Assembly: GCA_963815185.1 (NCBI GenBank)
Contig: CAWFGC010000010.1
Location: 81,138-145,137, forward strand
Direction: 5' to 3'
DNA from: SHZL01 sp963815185
GTDB lineage: Bacteria; Pseudomonadota; Gammaproteobacteria; Xanthomonadales; SZUA-36
Length of the DNA: 64,000 bases
The position numbers and the translations under genes were made by a program. Positions 45,892-53,695 of the stretch are shown one piece after another (positions within the stretch are counted from its first letter, which is position 1; each line of letters starts with the position of its first letter). The notes below the pieces were generated by a model, which made no database searches, was not told where the DNA came from, and saw only the letters and a program-made list of their open reading frames with translations.

Positions 45892-46263
45892 ATGCTGGAA
45901 TTACTACCAAACTTTCCAGACCATGTGATCGCGGTACGCGCATCGGGAAAAGTCACTGGCCGGGAGTATAGGGACATTCTGTTGCCGGTCGATAGACAGA
46001 AGCGGCGCAACCGCACGTCGCTCAATTTGTTTTACCAATTCGTGCCCGAATTCGTTGGCATGGACGCAAGCGGAATGTGGGAGGATGCGAAACTCGATCT
46101 CAGCCATTGGCACGGTTGGGGACGAATCGCGATCATTGCAGACAATCCCCTCATCCGTTTTGGTGCCCGGACGGCAGCATTGATATTGCGCCGCCCAGTG
46201 CGCGTCTTTGCCAATGCCGAAGCAGACGCCGCATGTGCATGGGTATCTGAAAACGGCCAGTAA
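45892..46263 (+). CDS. SpoIIAA-like (STAS/SEC14-type) protein
   Basis: 123 residues matching the SpoIIAA-like family: VIAVRASGKVTGREYRDIL, LNLFYQFVPEFVGMDASGMW, GWGRIAIIADNPLIRFG. These small proteins have a STAS/CRAL-TRIO-like fold and may bind lipids or partner proteins. Function unknown. Divergent from the ECF41 gene across about 350 bases. Confidence 0.8.
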   Translation: MLELLPNFPDHVIAVRASGKVTGREYRDILLPVDRQKRRNRTSLNLFYQFVPEFVGMDASGMWEDAKLDLSHWHGWGRIAIIADNPLIRFGARTAALILRRPVRVFANAEADAACAWVSENGQ

Positions 46264-46324
46264 CGATAAGCGCTTAATTGATGGCAGTACTGGCAAGGGC
46301 GCACCTTGTGACATTCAGGGGTTC

Positions 46325-46390
46325 GTCCGCTAGGCGATCGCGCGCAGCTTGTCCGGATTGCGCTGAACGTAGATCGCCCCCACGCGGCCC
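46325..46390 (-). pseudogene. C-terminal fragment of a second ECF41-like sigma factor
   Basis: The minus strand reads GRVGAIYVQRNPDKLRAIA-stop, containing the NPDKL motif that ends ECF41 extensions. Nothing further upstream of the protein remains; the sequence passes into an SDR fragment on the other strand. Confidence 0.6.
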
Positions 46391-46435
46391 GGTGACCGCG
46401 CGCCACGCCGCGGCACTGGTCCCTGAATTTCGAGC

Positions 46436-46882
46436 GTGTGCGACGGTGGAAAGTTCCGCCGCGGCGGCGCATACCTGAAGGGTGTCGACCCACGTCATCT
46501 TCACACGGTCGCAGGCTGGCGTGAGGCCGCGCGCTCCATGCTCGCATCGAACGGTGCCGGCGGCACGATCATTTTCACCGGCGCGACGGCGAGCCTGCGC
46601 GGCGGTGCAGGTTTCCATAATCTCGCCGTCGGCAAGTTCGGCTTGCGGGCCCTGGCTCAATGCATGGCCCGGGAATTGGGCCCCAGGGGCATCCACGTTG
46701 CGCATGTGGTCATCGACGGCCAGATTCGGGGGGAGAGGGATGGTTACCGGGAAGACGAGCGCGGGGTGGATGCGGTGCTGCACCCGGACGCCATCGCCGC
46801 GAATTACCTGGCCCTGCACCGGCAGCCACGCAACGCCTGGACCCAGGAACTGGACCTGCGCCCCTGGGTGGAGAAATTCTGA
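46436..46882 (+). pseudogene. C-terminal part of a short-chain dehydrogenase (SDR)
   Basis: About 130 residues from VAGWREAARSML onward match SDR proteins: GTIIFTGATASLRGGAGF (strand with Ser/Ala), LAVGKFGLRALAQCMARELG (K of the active site; Tyr replaced in this subfamily), GIHVAHVVIDGQI, WTQELDLRPWVEKF. The N-terminal NAD-binding half (GxxxGxG) is missing, and the first ~25 codons are not homologous. The break is beside the sigma-factor fragment. Confidence 0.7.
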
Positions 46883-46993
46883 GTTGCAGGAAGTGATGGA
46901 CTCACTTGACCCGTTTAACTCGGAGGCGGATTCTAAGGGGCAACACCGTGAAACGGGATCTAAATCAAGTTTGGCGCACAAACGGAGACGCCC

Positions 46994-47308
46994 ATGAAAT
47001 ACATGCTCACCTGGAACGAACGTCCGCAAGGCTCACCGATCGAATACGAAAATGCCCAAAAGCGAATTTTGGAGGTTTTCACTCAATGGAAAGCTCCAGC
47101 CAATTTCAAGATCGAGTTGTTCGTCATTAGAGTTGGGGACTAGGGTGGCTACATGCTGGTGGATTGCGATGATCCCACCGCGGTCCACAAGTTCTGCTCC
47201 ATGCTGCCTGCGTTTGTATTCGAGGCGCGCCCGGTAATTCCGATCGAGGACGCTATCCGGGTCGAACTCGAATCCATTGCGTTTCGAGATGGCCTCCTAA
47301 GCCGGTGA
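46994..47308 (+). pseudogene. DUF3303-like protein with an internal stop
   Basis: MKYMLTWNERPQGSPIEYEN ... KIELFVIRVGD-stop-GGYMLVDCDDPTAVHKFC ... IRVELESIAFRDGL. The in-frame TAG at 47141-47143 replaces the Trp (TGG) usual at this position. Otherwise full length (104 codons), so this is either a one-base mutation or an error. Confidence 0.7.
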
Positions 47309-47375
47309 GACTACCAATGCCTGACTGAGCGCTGCACCGCCATCGCTAGTTTTCTTTTGTACCGGCTTGACGGAA

Positions 47376-47393
47376 TGTAATCATTCGATTACA
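47376..47393. promoter_or_regulatory. Palindromic operator of the HigB-HigA-like locus
   Basis: TGTAATC-ATTC-GATTACA, perfect 7-bp arms, 8 bases before the toxin start. Toxin-antitoxin operons are usually repressed through such palindromes by their antitoxin. Confidence 0.6.
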
Positions 47394-47401
47394 GCTATTC
47401 C

Positions 47402-47461
47402 ATGTTCTCGATCAAGCCGCTACCTGAATTTACCAAGTCGCTTGCGGCACTACTGGACTAA
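47402..47461 (+). pseudogene. HigB-like toxin with in-frame internal deletion (19 codons left)
   Basis: Reads MFSIKPLPEFTKSLAALLD-stop. The start matches the N-terminus of HigB/RelE toxins and the end AKSLAALLD-type tail matches the other copy at 39.2 kb; the middle, about 80 residues with all catalytic positions, is gone. The antitoxin 15 bases downstream is intact. Confidence 0.65.
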
Positions 47462-47476
47462 TTGACGGAGATAACC

Positions 47477-47782
47477 ATGACCAAACGTATCAAGGCGGCT
47501 AACCTGCCCCAATTTGACGCCGCGCAATATCTCGATAGCGGGGAGGCTGTTGCCGCCTATCTTACGGATATTCTGGAGGCGAACGACCCGGCCTTGCTGG
47601 CGGCGGCGCTGGGCGACATTGCCCGTGCGCGTGGCATGAGCGAGATCGCCAAGGCATCCGGGCTTACTCGCGAGGCCTTGTATAAGGCGCTGCGTTCCGA
47701 TGCGAAACCGCGTTACGACACTATCGTCAAGGTTTGCGGGGCGCTGGGTGTGCGGCTGGTGGCGCAGGCGGTTCATGGCTAA
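47477..47782 (+). CDS. Addiction-module antidote protein (HigA-like)
   Basis: 101 residues. The N-terminal part MTKRIKAANLPQFDAAQYLD and the HTH (EIAKASGLTREALYKALRSD, YDTIVKVCGALGVRL) match the putative addiction module antidote family. Its toxin partner just upstream is a 19-codon remnant, so this is an orphan antitoxin that could still repress its promoter or neutralise related toxins. Confidence 0.85.
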   Translation: MTKRIKAANLPQFDAAQYLDSGEAVAAYLTDILEANDPALLAAALGDIARARGMSEIAKASGLTREALYKALRSDAKPRYDTIVKVCGALGVRLVAQAVHG

Positions 47783-47860
47783 AGGAAAGGGACCGGATTG
47801 AGTCCAAAAAAAGACAGATGATACTTGTCTGAATGCCTGAAAAGGTGGTTAATACTTCAT

Positions 47861-48472
47861 ATGCCCATAATGCAAAGGCCGCTTCAATTCCGCTGGAGCC
47901 GACTAGCCATTCTGCAATCAGTCGTCATCGGGGCGGCAGTCTGCTTCGCAATCTTTTCACAGACCTGCACCGCCGACTGTCTTGCTCCCGAGCACCATCA
48001 ATTCGATTTCTGGATGGGCGACTGGACGATCAAACAAAAGATTCTGCGAGCGGACGACCGATGGTTCGAAGCCGACGCGACGACCAAGGTCTCTCCGACC
48101 CTCGGCGGTTGCGCTCTGGTGGAGCACTGGAGCGGCGACGTCCTGTTCTTCTGGGAAGGAATGGAGAAAGCCGAGCCACTCGAGGGCTTCAGCATCCGCG
48201 CCTACGATCCGAAAACCGAGCAGTGGGTTATCTCCTGGATGGATTCACGTCATCCTCGTCTGGCGGAATTTATCGGCGGCTTCTCCTCTGGCCGGGGCGA
48301 GTTTTTCCGGAAAACGCCCGCGCCGGATGGAAAACAAAGCATCACACGGATCACGTTTTCGGACATCACTCCGACTGGCGTGCATTGGGATCTGGCCGTC
48401 TCATCTGACGAGGGCAATAGCTGGCGAATCCTTTGGATCATGGAGATGACGCGGCAACAGGCCAATCCCTGA
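47861..48472 (+). CDS. Exported DUF1579-like protein, copy 2
   Basis: 203 residues, paralog of 32675-33295 with about 95% base identity from roughly 47795 to 48445. Signal segment then CTADC, FDFWMGDWTIKQ, LGGCALVEHWSGD. This copy keeps what is probably the native C-terminus (MEMTRQQANP). Function unknown. Confidence 0.7.
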   Translation: MPIMQRPLQFRWSRLAILQSVVIGAAVCFAIFSQTCTADCLAPEHHQFDFWMGDWTIKQKILRADDRWFEADATTKVSPTLGGCALVEHWSGDVLFFWEGMEKAEPLEGFSIRAYDPKTEQWVISWMDSRHPRLAEFIGGFSSGRGEFFRKTPAPDGKQSITRITFSDITPTGVHWDLAVSSDEGNSWRILWIMEMTRQQANP

Positions 48473-48502
48473 ATTTGCAGACGGCATTGAGATTCCGAAT
48501 CG

Positions 48503-49108
48503 TTACGCCTGGAAATAGTTGCGGATGCCGCCCATCAGGAGCTGCGCACCGATCGCTACGAGTATCAGACCCATAAAGCGCAAAAATACGCGTTGGCCGC
48601 GACGGCTCAGTAATTGTTGCAATTTGGTTGAGGCAAGAAGGGCGCCCAACAGAACTACGGCCAAAATGAAGGCTGCCGCCACCACGTTTGCGGCGCCTTT
48701 CCAACCCGGTTCTGCTGCGGTCATTGTTACGACTGTTGTGATGGCGCCCGGTCCGGCTATTAACGGCATCGCAAGCGGCACAAGCGCTGGATCATCGCCG
48801 TGATCTTGCCCGGGATCGTGCTGAACCTGGGACGGCTGACCGCGCATCATCTCGATACCCATTATGCTGATCACCAATCCACCCGCAGCCTGAAAAGCCG
48901 CCAGGGACAAGCCGAAGAAGTCCAGAATGGCGCCGCCAGTAAGCGTCGCAACGGCGAGAATCACAAACACGGACACGCTCGTTCTTAACGCGATGCTGCG
49001 CCGCTCTGTTGCCGTGCGTCCCTCAACCAGGGAAACAAAAATCGGCGTAACTCCGATAGGGTTGGCAATTGCAAACAACGACGCCAGTGCTTGAATGAGA
49101 TGTTCCAT
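48503..49108 (-). CDS. MarC-family integral membrane protein
   Basis: 201 residues with six hydrophobic helices. LFAIANPIGVTPIFVSL at the N-terminus and PLIAGPGAITTVV in the middle are MarC signatures. MarC-like proteins were once linked to multiple antibiotic resistance; their transport role is unproven. ATG 49108 chosen over TTG 49117. Confidence 0.88.
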   Translation of the reverse strand: MEHLIQALASLFAIANPIGVTPIFVSLVEGRTATERRSIALRTSVSVFVILAVATLTGGAILDFFGLSLAAFQAAGGLVISIMGIEMMRGQPSQVQHDPGQDHGDDPALVPLAMPLIAGPGAITTVVTMTAAEPGWKGAANVVAAAFILAVVLLGALLASTKLQQLLSRRGQRVFLRFMGLILVAIGAQLLMGGIRNYFQA

Positions 49109-49177
49109 GAGAGTCAAGTATAGTCGTTCGCGTGAACTGGCTCAGCACACCGCAACGACAGCGCTAGTAGAGGAGTG

Positions 49178-49235
49178 GACGGGACGGTGCAAATTGATCT
49201 CAGTTTGTGTGCCCCGATTAATGTCCCCCGTCCTC
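49178..49235. repeat. Degenerate family-B repeat
   Basis: GGACGGGACGGTGCAAATTGA ... GTGCCCCGATTAATGTCCCC resembles the family-B palindromes, with extra bases on the right arm. The rest of the gap 49109-49454 holds the hipBA promoter region only. Confidence 0.45.
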
Positions 49236-49322
49236 ATTGCTCCTTTTCGGTTCCTTTTTTAACGACTCAGGAAGCGCAAAATGGTAGGGCCTGGACCAGC
49301 ACCATCATTCTTACTCGAATAA

Positions 49323-49338
49323 TATCCCGAACGGGATA
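49323..49338. promoter_or_regulatory. Probable HipB operator
   Basis: TATCCCGAACGGGATA is a palindrome with TATCC-N6-GGATA half-sites, close to the TATCC-N8-GGATA operators bound by E. coli HipB. It lies 117 bases before hipB. Confidence 0.55.
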
Positions 49339-49454
49339 AATTAGCTCTCAAGGTGCCAAGTCTCTAGATATTTATCACGCTCGATACATTTTACTTGAAT
49401 TACTCACCTTGAACTGGTAATTTGTATCGCACGGTACATTTTTTGATTGAGCAA

Positions 49455-49718
49455 ATGAGCAAATATCATCCAGAATATGGACGGGCACAAACGCCTCACG
49501 ACTTGGGAAGTCTGGCGCGCGCTCATCGCAAAAACAAACATCTAACACTGAAAACCCTTTCGGGGCTCAGTAACCTGAGCATTCGATTTCTGTCTGAATT
49601 TGAGCGAGGTAAGGAAACAGCAGAATTAGGCAAGGTACTAAGAGCCCTAAAAATTCTTGGGTTGGAAGTCATCGTCCGTCCCGTTGGGTTCAGCGCAACC
49701 TCGAAAACAGACAGATGA
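49455..49718 (+). CDS. hipB: HipB-like antitoxin (XRE-family HTH)
   Basis: 87 residues with a helix-turn-helix (LTLKTLSGLSNLSIRFLSEF) and the extended strand LEVIVRPVG seen in HipB. It binds HipA and the operator. Its TGA overlaps the hipA ATG, so the two are translationally coupled. ATG 49455 is preferred over TTG 49422. Confidence 0.85.
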   Translation: MSKYHPEYGRAQTPHDLGSLARAHRKNKHLTLKTLSGLSNLSIRFLSEFERGKETAELGKVLRALKILGLEVIVRPVGFSATSKTDR

Positions 49719-50983
49719 ATGAACCTGATGCTCTGAATGTTTGGAGCGAAGATCGACTGGTGGCTTATCTCTGGCGGGACCAAGCCAGTCCGCAAGGAAC
49801 GGGATTCCGATATGTGCGTGATTGGATTGAAAACGGTGGCTTTGCAATATCCCAAACGCTGCCGCTAAAACCAGAGGAATTCCCGGCTGAGGCGGGGGGG
49901 GTTGTGCAACAGTTTTTCGCCAACCTGCTGCCTGAAGGTGGTGCAAGAGAGCGGGTCGTGCGTGACCTGAAAATCCCCGACACGGATTTTGACCTGCTTC
50001 GAGCCATAGGTGGTGATTGTGCCGGAGCGTTGAGTATTCTGCCGACTGAACGAACACCCAATTCCAAGCAACAATACAGTCCCCTCAGTGACGAGCAACT
50101 ACTAAAGTTGGTAAAGAGGCGCGGTCGCAGCTATGAGGGAATCTCCCCTACTAACCGCCCTCGCCTTTCCCTGGCTGGAGCCCAGGACAAATGCCCCGTA
50201 CTGATCCGCGAAGGACAATATTTTTTACCACTGGGAGAAGCACCTTCAAACCACATTCTCAAGTTTGAGATTCCGGACTATAAGAATATTCCAGCCTACG
50301 AAGCTTTTACTACCGTGCTTGCCGGTGCCATCGGATTACCTACCGTAGATCTCCAACTTGGCCGGCTGGTCAATACTACCTATATCATTGTCAGGCGATA
50401 CGATAGGTATGAGGATGATTACGGCAAGATAAATAGATTGCACCAAGAGGACTTTTGCCAAGCACTGGGTTATGGGCATCAATACAAATATGAGGAGGAC
50501 GGAGGTCCAACCTTCAGTCGGTGTTACCACCTCCTTCAAAATGCTTCTACCGACCCAGCTATTGACACCCAAACCCTGCTTAAATGGCAGATTTTCAATG
50601 TGCTCGCCGGCAACTCCGACGGGCACGCCAAGAATATTTCCCTACTGTATGCCGCGGAGAATCAAACACGACTTGCGCCATTTTATGACCTGGTCTGCAC
50701 CCGAGCAGTTGACCGCATTGATGAACGGCTCGGGTTCAGCGTGGGAGGCGAGCGGGACCCGAAACAAATAAATCTGGGCCACTGGGCCGCGGAAGCAGAG
50801 CTATGCGGCGTGGCTCCGCGTTTCTTGCAGGGTTGGGTGACAGACTCGGCTCAACGAATTCTTGTAAGTTTGCCGGAAGCAAAACGCCAATTTGTAAATC
50901 ACTTTGGTGAATATCCCGCAATACAAAGAGTGGAGCGAGTCGTGAAACGACAATGCACTCAAACTCTCAGAACCCGTGTGTAG
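49715..50983 (+). CDS. hipA: HipA serine/threonine kinase toxin
   Basis: 422 residues. N-terminal subdomain (FFANLLPEGGARERVV, IGGDCAGALSILP), the phosphorylatable loop LSLAGAQDK (S152), HQEDFCQALG, the catalytic loop NSDGHAKN (D302) and the metal site FYDLV (D325) are all present, so the kinase appears intact. HipA phosphorylates glutamyl-tRNA synthetase or related targets and induces persistence. Lower GC than its surroundings, consistent with acquisition. Confidence 0.92.
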   Translation: MNEPDALNVWSEDRLVAYLWRDQASPQGTGFRYVRDWIENGGFAISQTLPLKPEEFPAEAGGVVQQFFANLLPEGGARERVVRDLKIPDTDFDLLRAIGGDCAGALSILPTERTPNSKQQYSPLSDEQLLKLVKRRGRSYEGISPTNRPRLSLAGAQDKCPVLIREGQYFLPLGEAPSNHILKFEIPDYKNIPAYEAFTTVLAGAIGLPTVDLQLGRLVNTTYIIVRRYDRYEDDYGKINRLHQEDFCQALGYGHQYKYEEDGGPTFSRCYHLLQNASTDPAIDTQTLLKWQIFNVLAGNSDGHAKNISLLYAAENQTRLAPFYDLVCTRAVDRIDERLGFSVGGERDPKQINLGHWAAEAELCGVAPRFLQGWVTDSAQRILVSLPEAKRQFVNHFGEYPAIQRVERVVKRQCTQTLRTRV

Positions 50984-51042
50984 AAAGAGCGCTAAAGGGC
51001 TCGCCCATTATCGGGCTTTTCAGATGTGTCCGGGAAATCAGG

Positions 51043-51049
51043 GCCTAAC
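51043..51049 (+). other. attC left core, GCCTAAC
   Basis: Perfect RYYYAAC core in GGGCCTAACCCAGGG between hipA and the GGCT-like gene, without a recognisable right half. Weak evidence of a cassette boundary. Confidence 0.35.
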
Positions 51050-51091
51050 CCAGGGAAGCTACTTGGAGTTACACGCTGAACAGGTAGGCGC

Positions 51092-51505
51092 ATGGACCCT
51101 CGGCAGATAGACGGTTTTTTCTACGGCTTGTTCATGGACGCCGAAGTGCTTCGCCAAGCGGGAACGAAACCGTCGAACTTTCGTCGTGCATACGTGGCGG
51201 ACTTCGCATTGCGAATTGGCCAGCGGGCTACATTAGTGCCTTTCCCAGGGGCTCGTGCCTACGGGATGTTGATCGCGCTGACGTACGCGGAGTTCGATAG
51301 TCTCTACAGCGCTCCAGGCTTGGAAGCCTACCGTCCGGAAGCAGTGCTTGCGCACACTTCTGAAGGCATGGCAATTCCCGCGTTGTGCTACAACCTGGTC
51401 CAGGCGCCCGAGCCGCATGAGCGGAATCCGGAATACGCGATGCGCCTTCGAAGTGTGCTCGAGAACCTGGGATTTCCAGTTGAGTATGTGGAATCTGTTG
51501 AGTGA
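51092..51505 (+). CDS. Gamma-glutamylcyclotransferase-like protein
   Basis: 137 residues of the GGCT/AIG2-like group: FFYGLFMDAEVLRQAG at the start replaces the YGxL motif, then FALRIGQRATLVPFPGARAYG and YRPEAVLAH. Family members cyclise gamma-glutamyl peptides to 5-oxoproline; the catalytic Glu is probably in LTYAEFDSLYSAPGLEAYRP. Specific substrate unknown. Directly followed by a degenerate HNH copy. Confidence 0.75.
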   Translation: MDPRQIDGFFYGLFMDAEVLRQAGTKPSNFRRAYVADFALRIGQRATLVPFPGARAYGMLIALTYAEFDSLYSAPGLEAYRPEAVLAHTSEGMAIPALCYNLVQAPEPHERNPEYAMRLRSVLENLGFPVEYVESVE

Positions 51506-51555
51506 AGCCGCGACAAGAACTGCATCCGTTATACCAAGCCGGAGTTCGAGCAATC

Positions 51556-51900
51556 TTCCGTGCCGGAATTGCAACCGCACCCGATCGCGACGCGGCGTGC
51601 GGATGCGCTGGCACGAATAGCGGAAGGCTGGCTTTCAGGTTCAGGCTGTTCGAACGGCGACCGTTTCGTCGTGAATGTGCACACGGACATGGAAGCGCTG
51701 CAAGCAGAAGGATCCGGGGCTGAAGCGGAACTGGAAGAAGCCGGAAAAGTTTCTGCAGAAACTTTTTTGAGCTGATAGCCCGCACCGAGGCCGACGGCAT
51801 CACGAACACGCCCGACACCCCCATTCCGGGCTGGCTGGGTGAATCGATGGATGATGAAATCGTGGTGCATAATTTGAGGCTGCGGGATGTAGGGGCCTGA
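51556..51900 (+). pseudogene. Internally deleted copy of the DUF222/HNH gene
   Basis: 51556-51766 matches the middle of the gene at 30.9-32.3 kb (VPELQPHPIATRRADALA, VSAET); 51755-51900 matches its last 45 codons (TEADGIT, PIPGWLGESMDDEIVVHN). The HNH domain between them is deleted, with the join in GTTTCTGCAGAAAC, a word present at both deletion ends in the full copy. Confidence 0.75.
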
Positions 51901-51906
51901 ATAAAC

Positions 51907-51947
51907 GGGACGGGGCAAATTTAATTGAGTTAATGTGCCCCGTCCCC
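51907..51947. repeat. Family-B palindromic repeat, copy 2
   Basis: GGGACGGGGCAAATTTAATT and TGTGCCCCGTCCCC pair as a hairpin, directly after the HNH remnant stop and before the end of the convergent DmpA-like gene. Confidence 0.7.
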
Positions 51948-51978
51948 TTTCTTTGCAGTCCCCTTTCTTTGCATGAGG

Positions 51979-52818
51979 TCAAAGTCGTTTGTACTTCTTC
52001 ATCAGGGCCCGCAGGCGGTCATGCGGGATGCCATAAACCATATGACCGTTGATGCCGCGCATATCATGGCCCGCAACCAGGGCATTGACGATGGCTTCCT
52101 CGGTAGCCTGAACCGTAGCCAGGAACAACGGGCTGAGGCTGTCATTGGGCAAAAACTCAGCCTGCTTTTCGCCCACTCGCATTGCAGCGCCCGGATTTGC
52201 GGTGGAAAAGGCAATGAAGATATCCCCCGAGCCATTGCCCGCATAACTGCCGACCCGGGCCAGCCCCATGGGCGCACGCCGGGCAATGCGTTTGAGCTGG
52301 TGCGGCAACAGCGGCGCATCGGTAGCCACCACCACGATGATGGAGCCAGTGTCTTCCGCCGGCGCGCCTTTACTGGGCATCAGGTCGGTGATTTCTTCAT
52401 AGAGTTTGTTCTGCAGTTGCCAGGCGATCACGGCATCGCGCACGATGCCCACGCTGTGGGTGTTCGTAATCATCACCTGGCCTTCCAGGAAACCGCTCTC
52501 CTCCACCCAGCTGGTTCCGGTCATCTCGCCATTGCCGTTGAGCGAATACCAGCCGGCAAATACCGGGTCGTAGGTTTTACCGCGCGGTAATATGGCGGTA
52601 ACGCCGGTGCGGACGGGGCCTGCTCCGACCTGCAAAGGGCCGTCACCGGAAATCAGGGTGACCTGTCCAACCGTCACACCGGCCACATCGGTAATCCCAT
52701 TCAGCGGACCGGGATTGCCATTGAAGGGAATACCGAGATCGCGGGCCCGTGGACCCGGTTCAGATGCGGTGACATTCGTCATGACGGACATGATGGCGCA
52801 AAGCACCAGGTTGGGCAA
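51979..52818 (-). CDS. DmpA/P1-family aminopeptidase, shortened
   Basis: 279 residues of the S58 (DmpA) N-terminal-nucleophile family. Present: RARDLGIPFNGNPGPLNGIT, GVTAILPRG, VMITNTHSVGIVRDAV and GSIIVVVATDAPLLPHQLKR, whose Ser would be the self-cleaving nucleophile, then GDIFIAFSTANPG. The usual stretch of ~90 residues between VRDAVIAWQ and this Ser (with the GGGTG and catalytic Asn region) is missing without frame loss. A signal-like N-terminus is present. Probably inactive or altered. Confidence 0.75.
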   Translation of the reverse strand: MPNLVLCAIMSVMTNVTASEPGPRARDLGIPFNGNPGPLNGITDVAGVTVGQVTLISGDGPLQVGAGPVRTGVTAILPRGKTYDPVFAGWYSLNGNGEMTGTSWVEESGFLEGQVMITNTHSVGIVRDAVIAWQLQNKLYEEITDLMPSKGAPAEDTGSIIVVVATDAPLLPHQLKRIARRAPMGLARVGSYAGNGSGDIFIAFSTANPGAAMRVGEKQAEFLPNDSLSPLFLATVQATEEAIVNALVAGHDMRGINGHMVYGIPHDRLRALMKKYKRL

Positions 52819-52858
52819 TCGGCTCCTGCCTGGTGTTTCCGCGGAAAGGGGCGAAAAA

Positions 52859-52900
52859 GGGGACGGGGTAGATTAAACTCAATTAATGTGCCCTGTCCCC
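52859..52900. repeat. Family-B palindromic repeat, copy 3
   Basis: GGGGACGGGGTAGATTAAAC ... ATGTGCCCTGTCCCC, between the divergent DmpA-like gene and the CsaA fragment. Confidence 0.7.
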
Positions 52901-52918
52901 ATTGTTGATCGACTTAAA

Positions 52919-53212
52919 ATGAAACCAGCACCTATAAAAGATTTAATCGCGTTCGAAGATTTTGAGAAAATCGACATTCGAGTGGGCACAATTACAGCAG
53001 AAGCCGAAGTAGAAAATTCCAAGAAGCTGATGAAGTTGACCGTAGATTTTGGAGATCATGTTCGTTCCATTCTCGCCGGCATAAAGCAAGAGCGTAAAGA
53101 TCCGTACGAAGTTGAACAGGACGTTCGAAATCAGCTTAACTACATCGTTAGCAGTCTCTCAACCACAAGAGGAGATGCACCATGCAGGAAGAAAAGAAGC
53201 TCAAGTATCTGA
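52919..53212 (+). pseudogene. Truncated CsaA-like tRNA-binding protein
   Basis: The first ~60 residues (APIKDLIAFEDFEKIDIRVG, SKKLMKLTVDFGDHVRSILA) match CsaA / the C-terminal OB-fold of methionyl-tRNA synthetase. After KQERKDP the frame continues into unrelated residues and overlaps the next gene's start. About half of the OB-fold is lost. Confidence 0.75.
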
Positions 53213-53565
53213 AAGTTGCTCTCGTAGTGTTTGGAATTATCTTCATTGCCGGAATTTACGTGATGATGATGTTGGTTTGGCCTTCTGGTTGGGGCTGGAC
53301 GCCACGGCAACCAGAATACGAGCAGATGATCATGGGTGTTTACGCTACCCTGGGAGTATTCCTTATTCTGGCTGCGAGAGACCCATTATCTAACGTGAGT
53401 CTTATATGGTTTACGATCTGGTCAAGTATTGTTCATGGCGGAATAATGCTGGTTCAGGCTCTCGCAGATGAGACGGAACGGGCCAACCTGTTGGGTGATA
53501 TTCCAGCCTTGTTTCTGGTGGCATTTGTGCTTTGGTATCTCATGCCCACGAGAGTCAAGGCGTAG
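53182..53565 (+). CDS. DUF6632-like small membrane protein (cassette)
   Basis: 127 residues with four hydrophobic helices. WPSGWGWTPRQPEYEQMIMG and GVFLILAARDPLSNVSLIWF resemble a family of small membrane proteins I know as DUF6632, frequent near cassette arrays. AAGAGGAG precedes the ATG. An attC-like site follows 11 bases after the stop. Confidence 0.65.
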   Translation: MQEEKKLKYLKVALVVFGIIFIAGIYVMMMLVWPSGWGWTPRQPEYEQMIMGVYATLGVFLILAARDPLSNVSLIWFTIWSSIVHGGIMLVQALADETERANLLGDIPALFLVAFVLWYLMPTRVKA

Positions 53566-53575
53566 AAGGCAGAAC

Positions 53576-53636
53576 TGCCAACAACCTGCTGCAGCGGACG
53601 GCGCACGAGCGCCGCCGCTGGACCGGAGCGTTTGGC
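53576..53636 (+). other. attC-like site
   Basis: TGCCAAC ... GTTTGGC with internal GCAGCGGACGGCGC / GCGCCGCCGCTG arms, the same arms as the attC at 29242-29301. The cores differ from consensus but are complementary to each other. Confidence 0.65.
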
Positions 53637-53695
53637 GGCAACGAGGTTATTCCAGTTTGACGATTCGGCGGCGTGATAGCGACTATCGAGCTTCC

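Noticed and set aside
50991..51023. Terminator hairpin after hipA
   Set aside because: GGGCTCGCCC and CGGGCTTTT look terminator-like, but the arms do not pair well enough to claim it.
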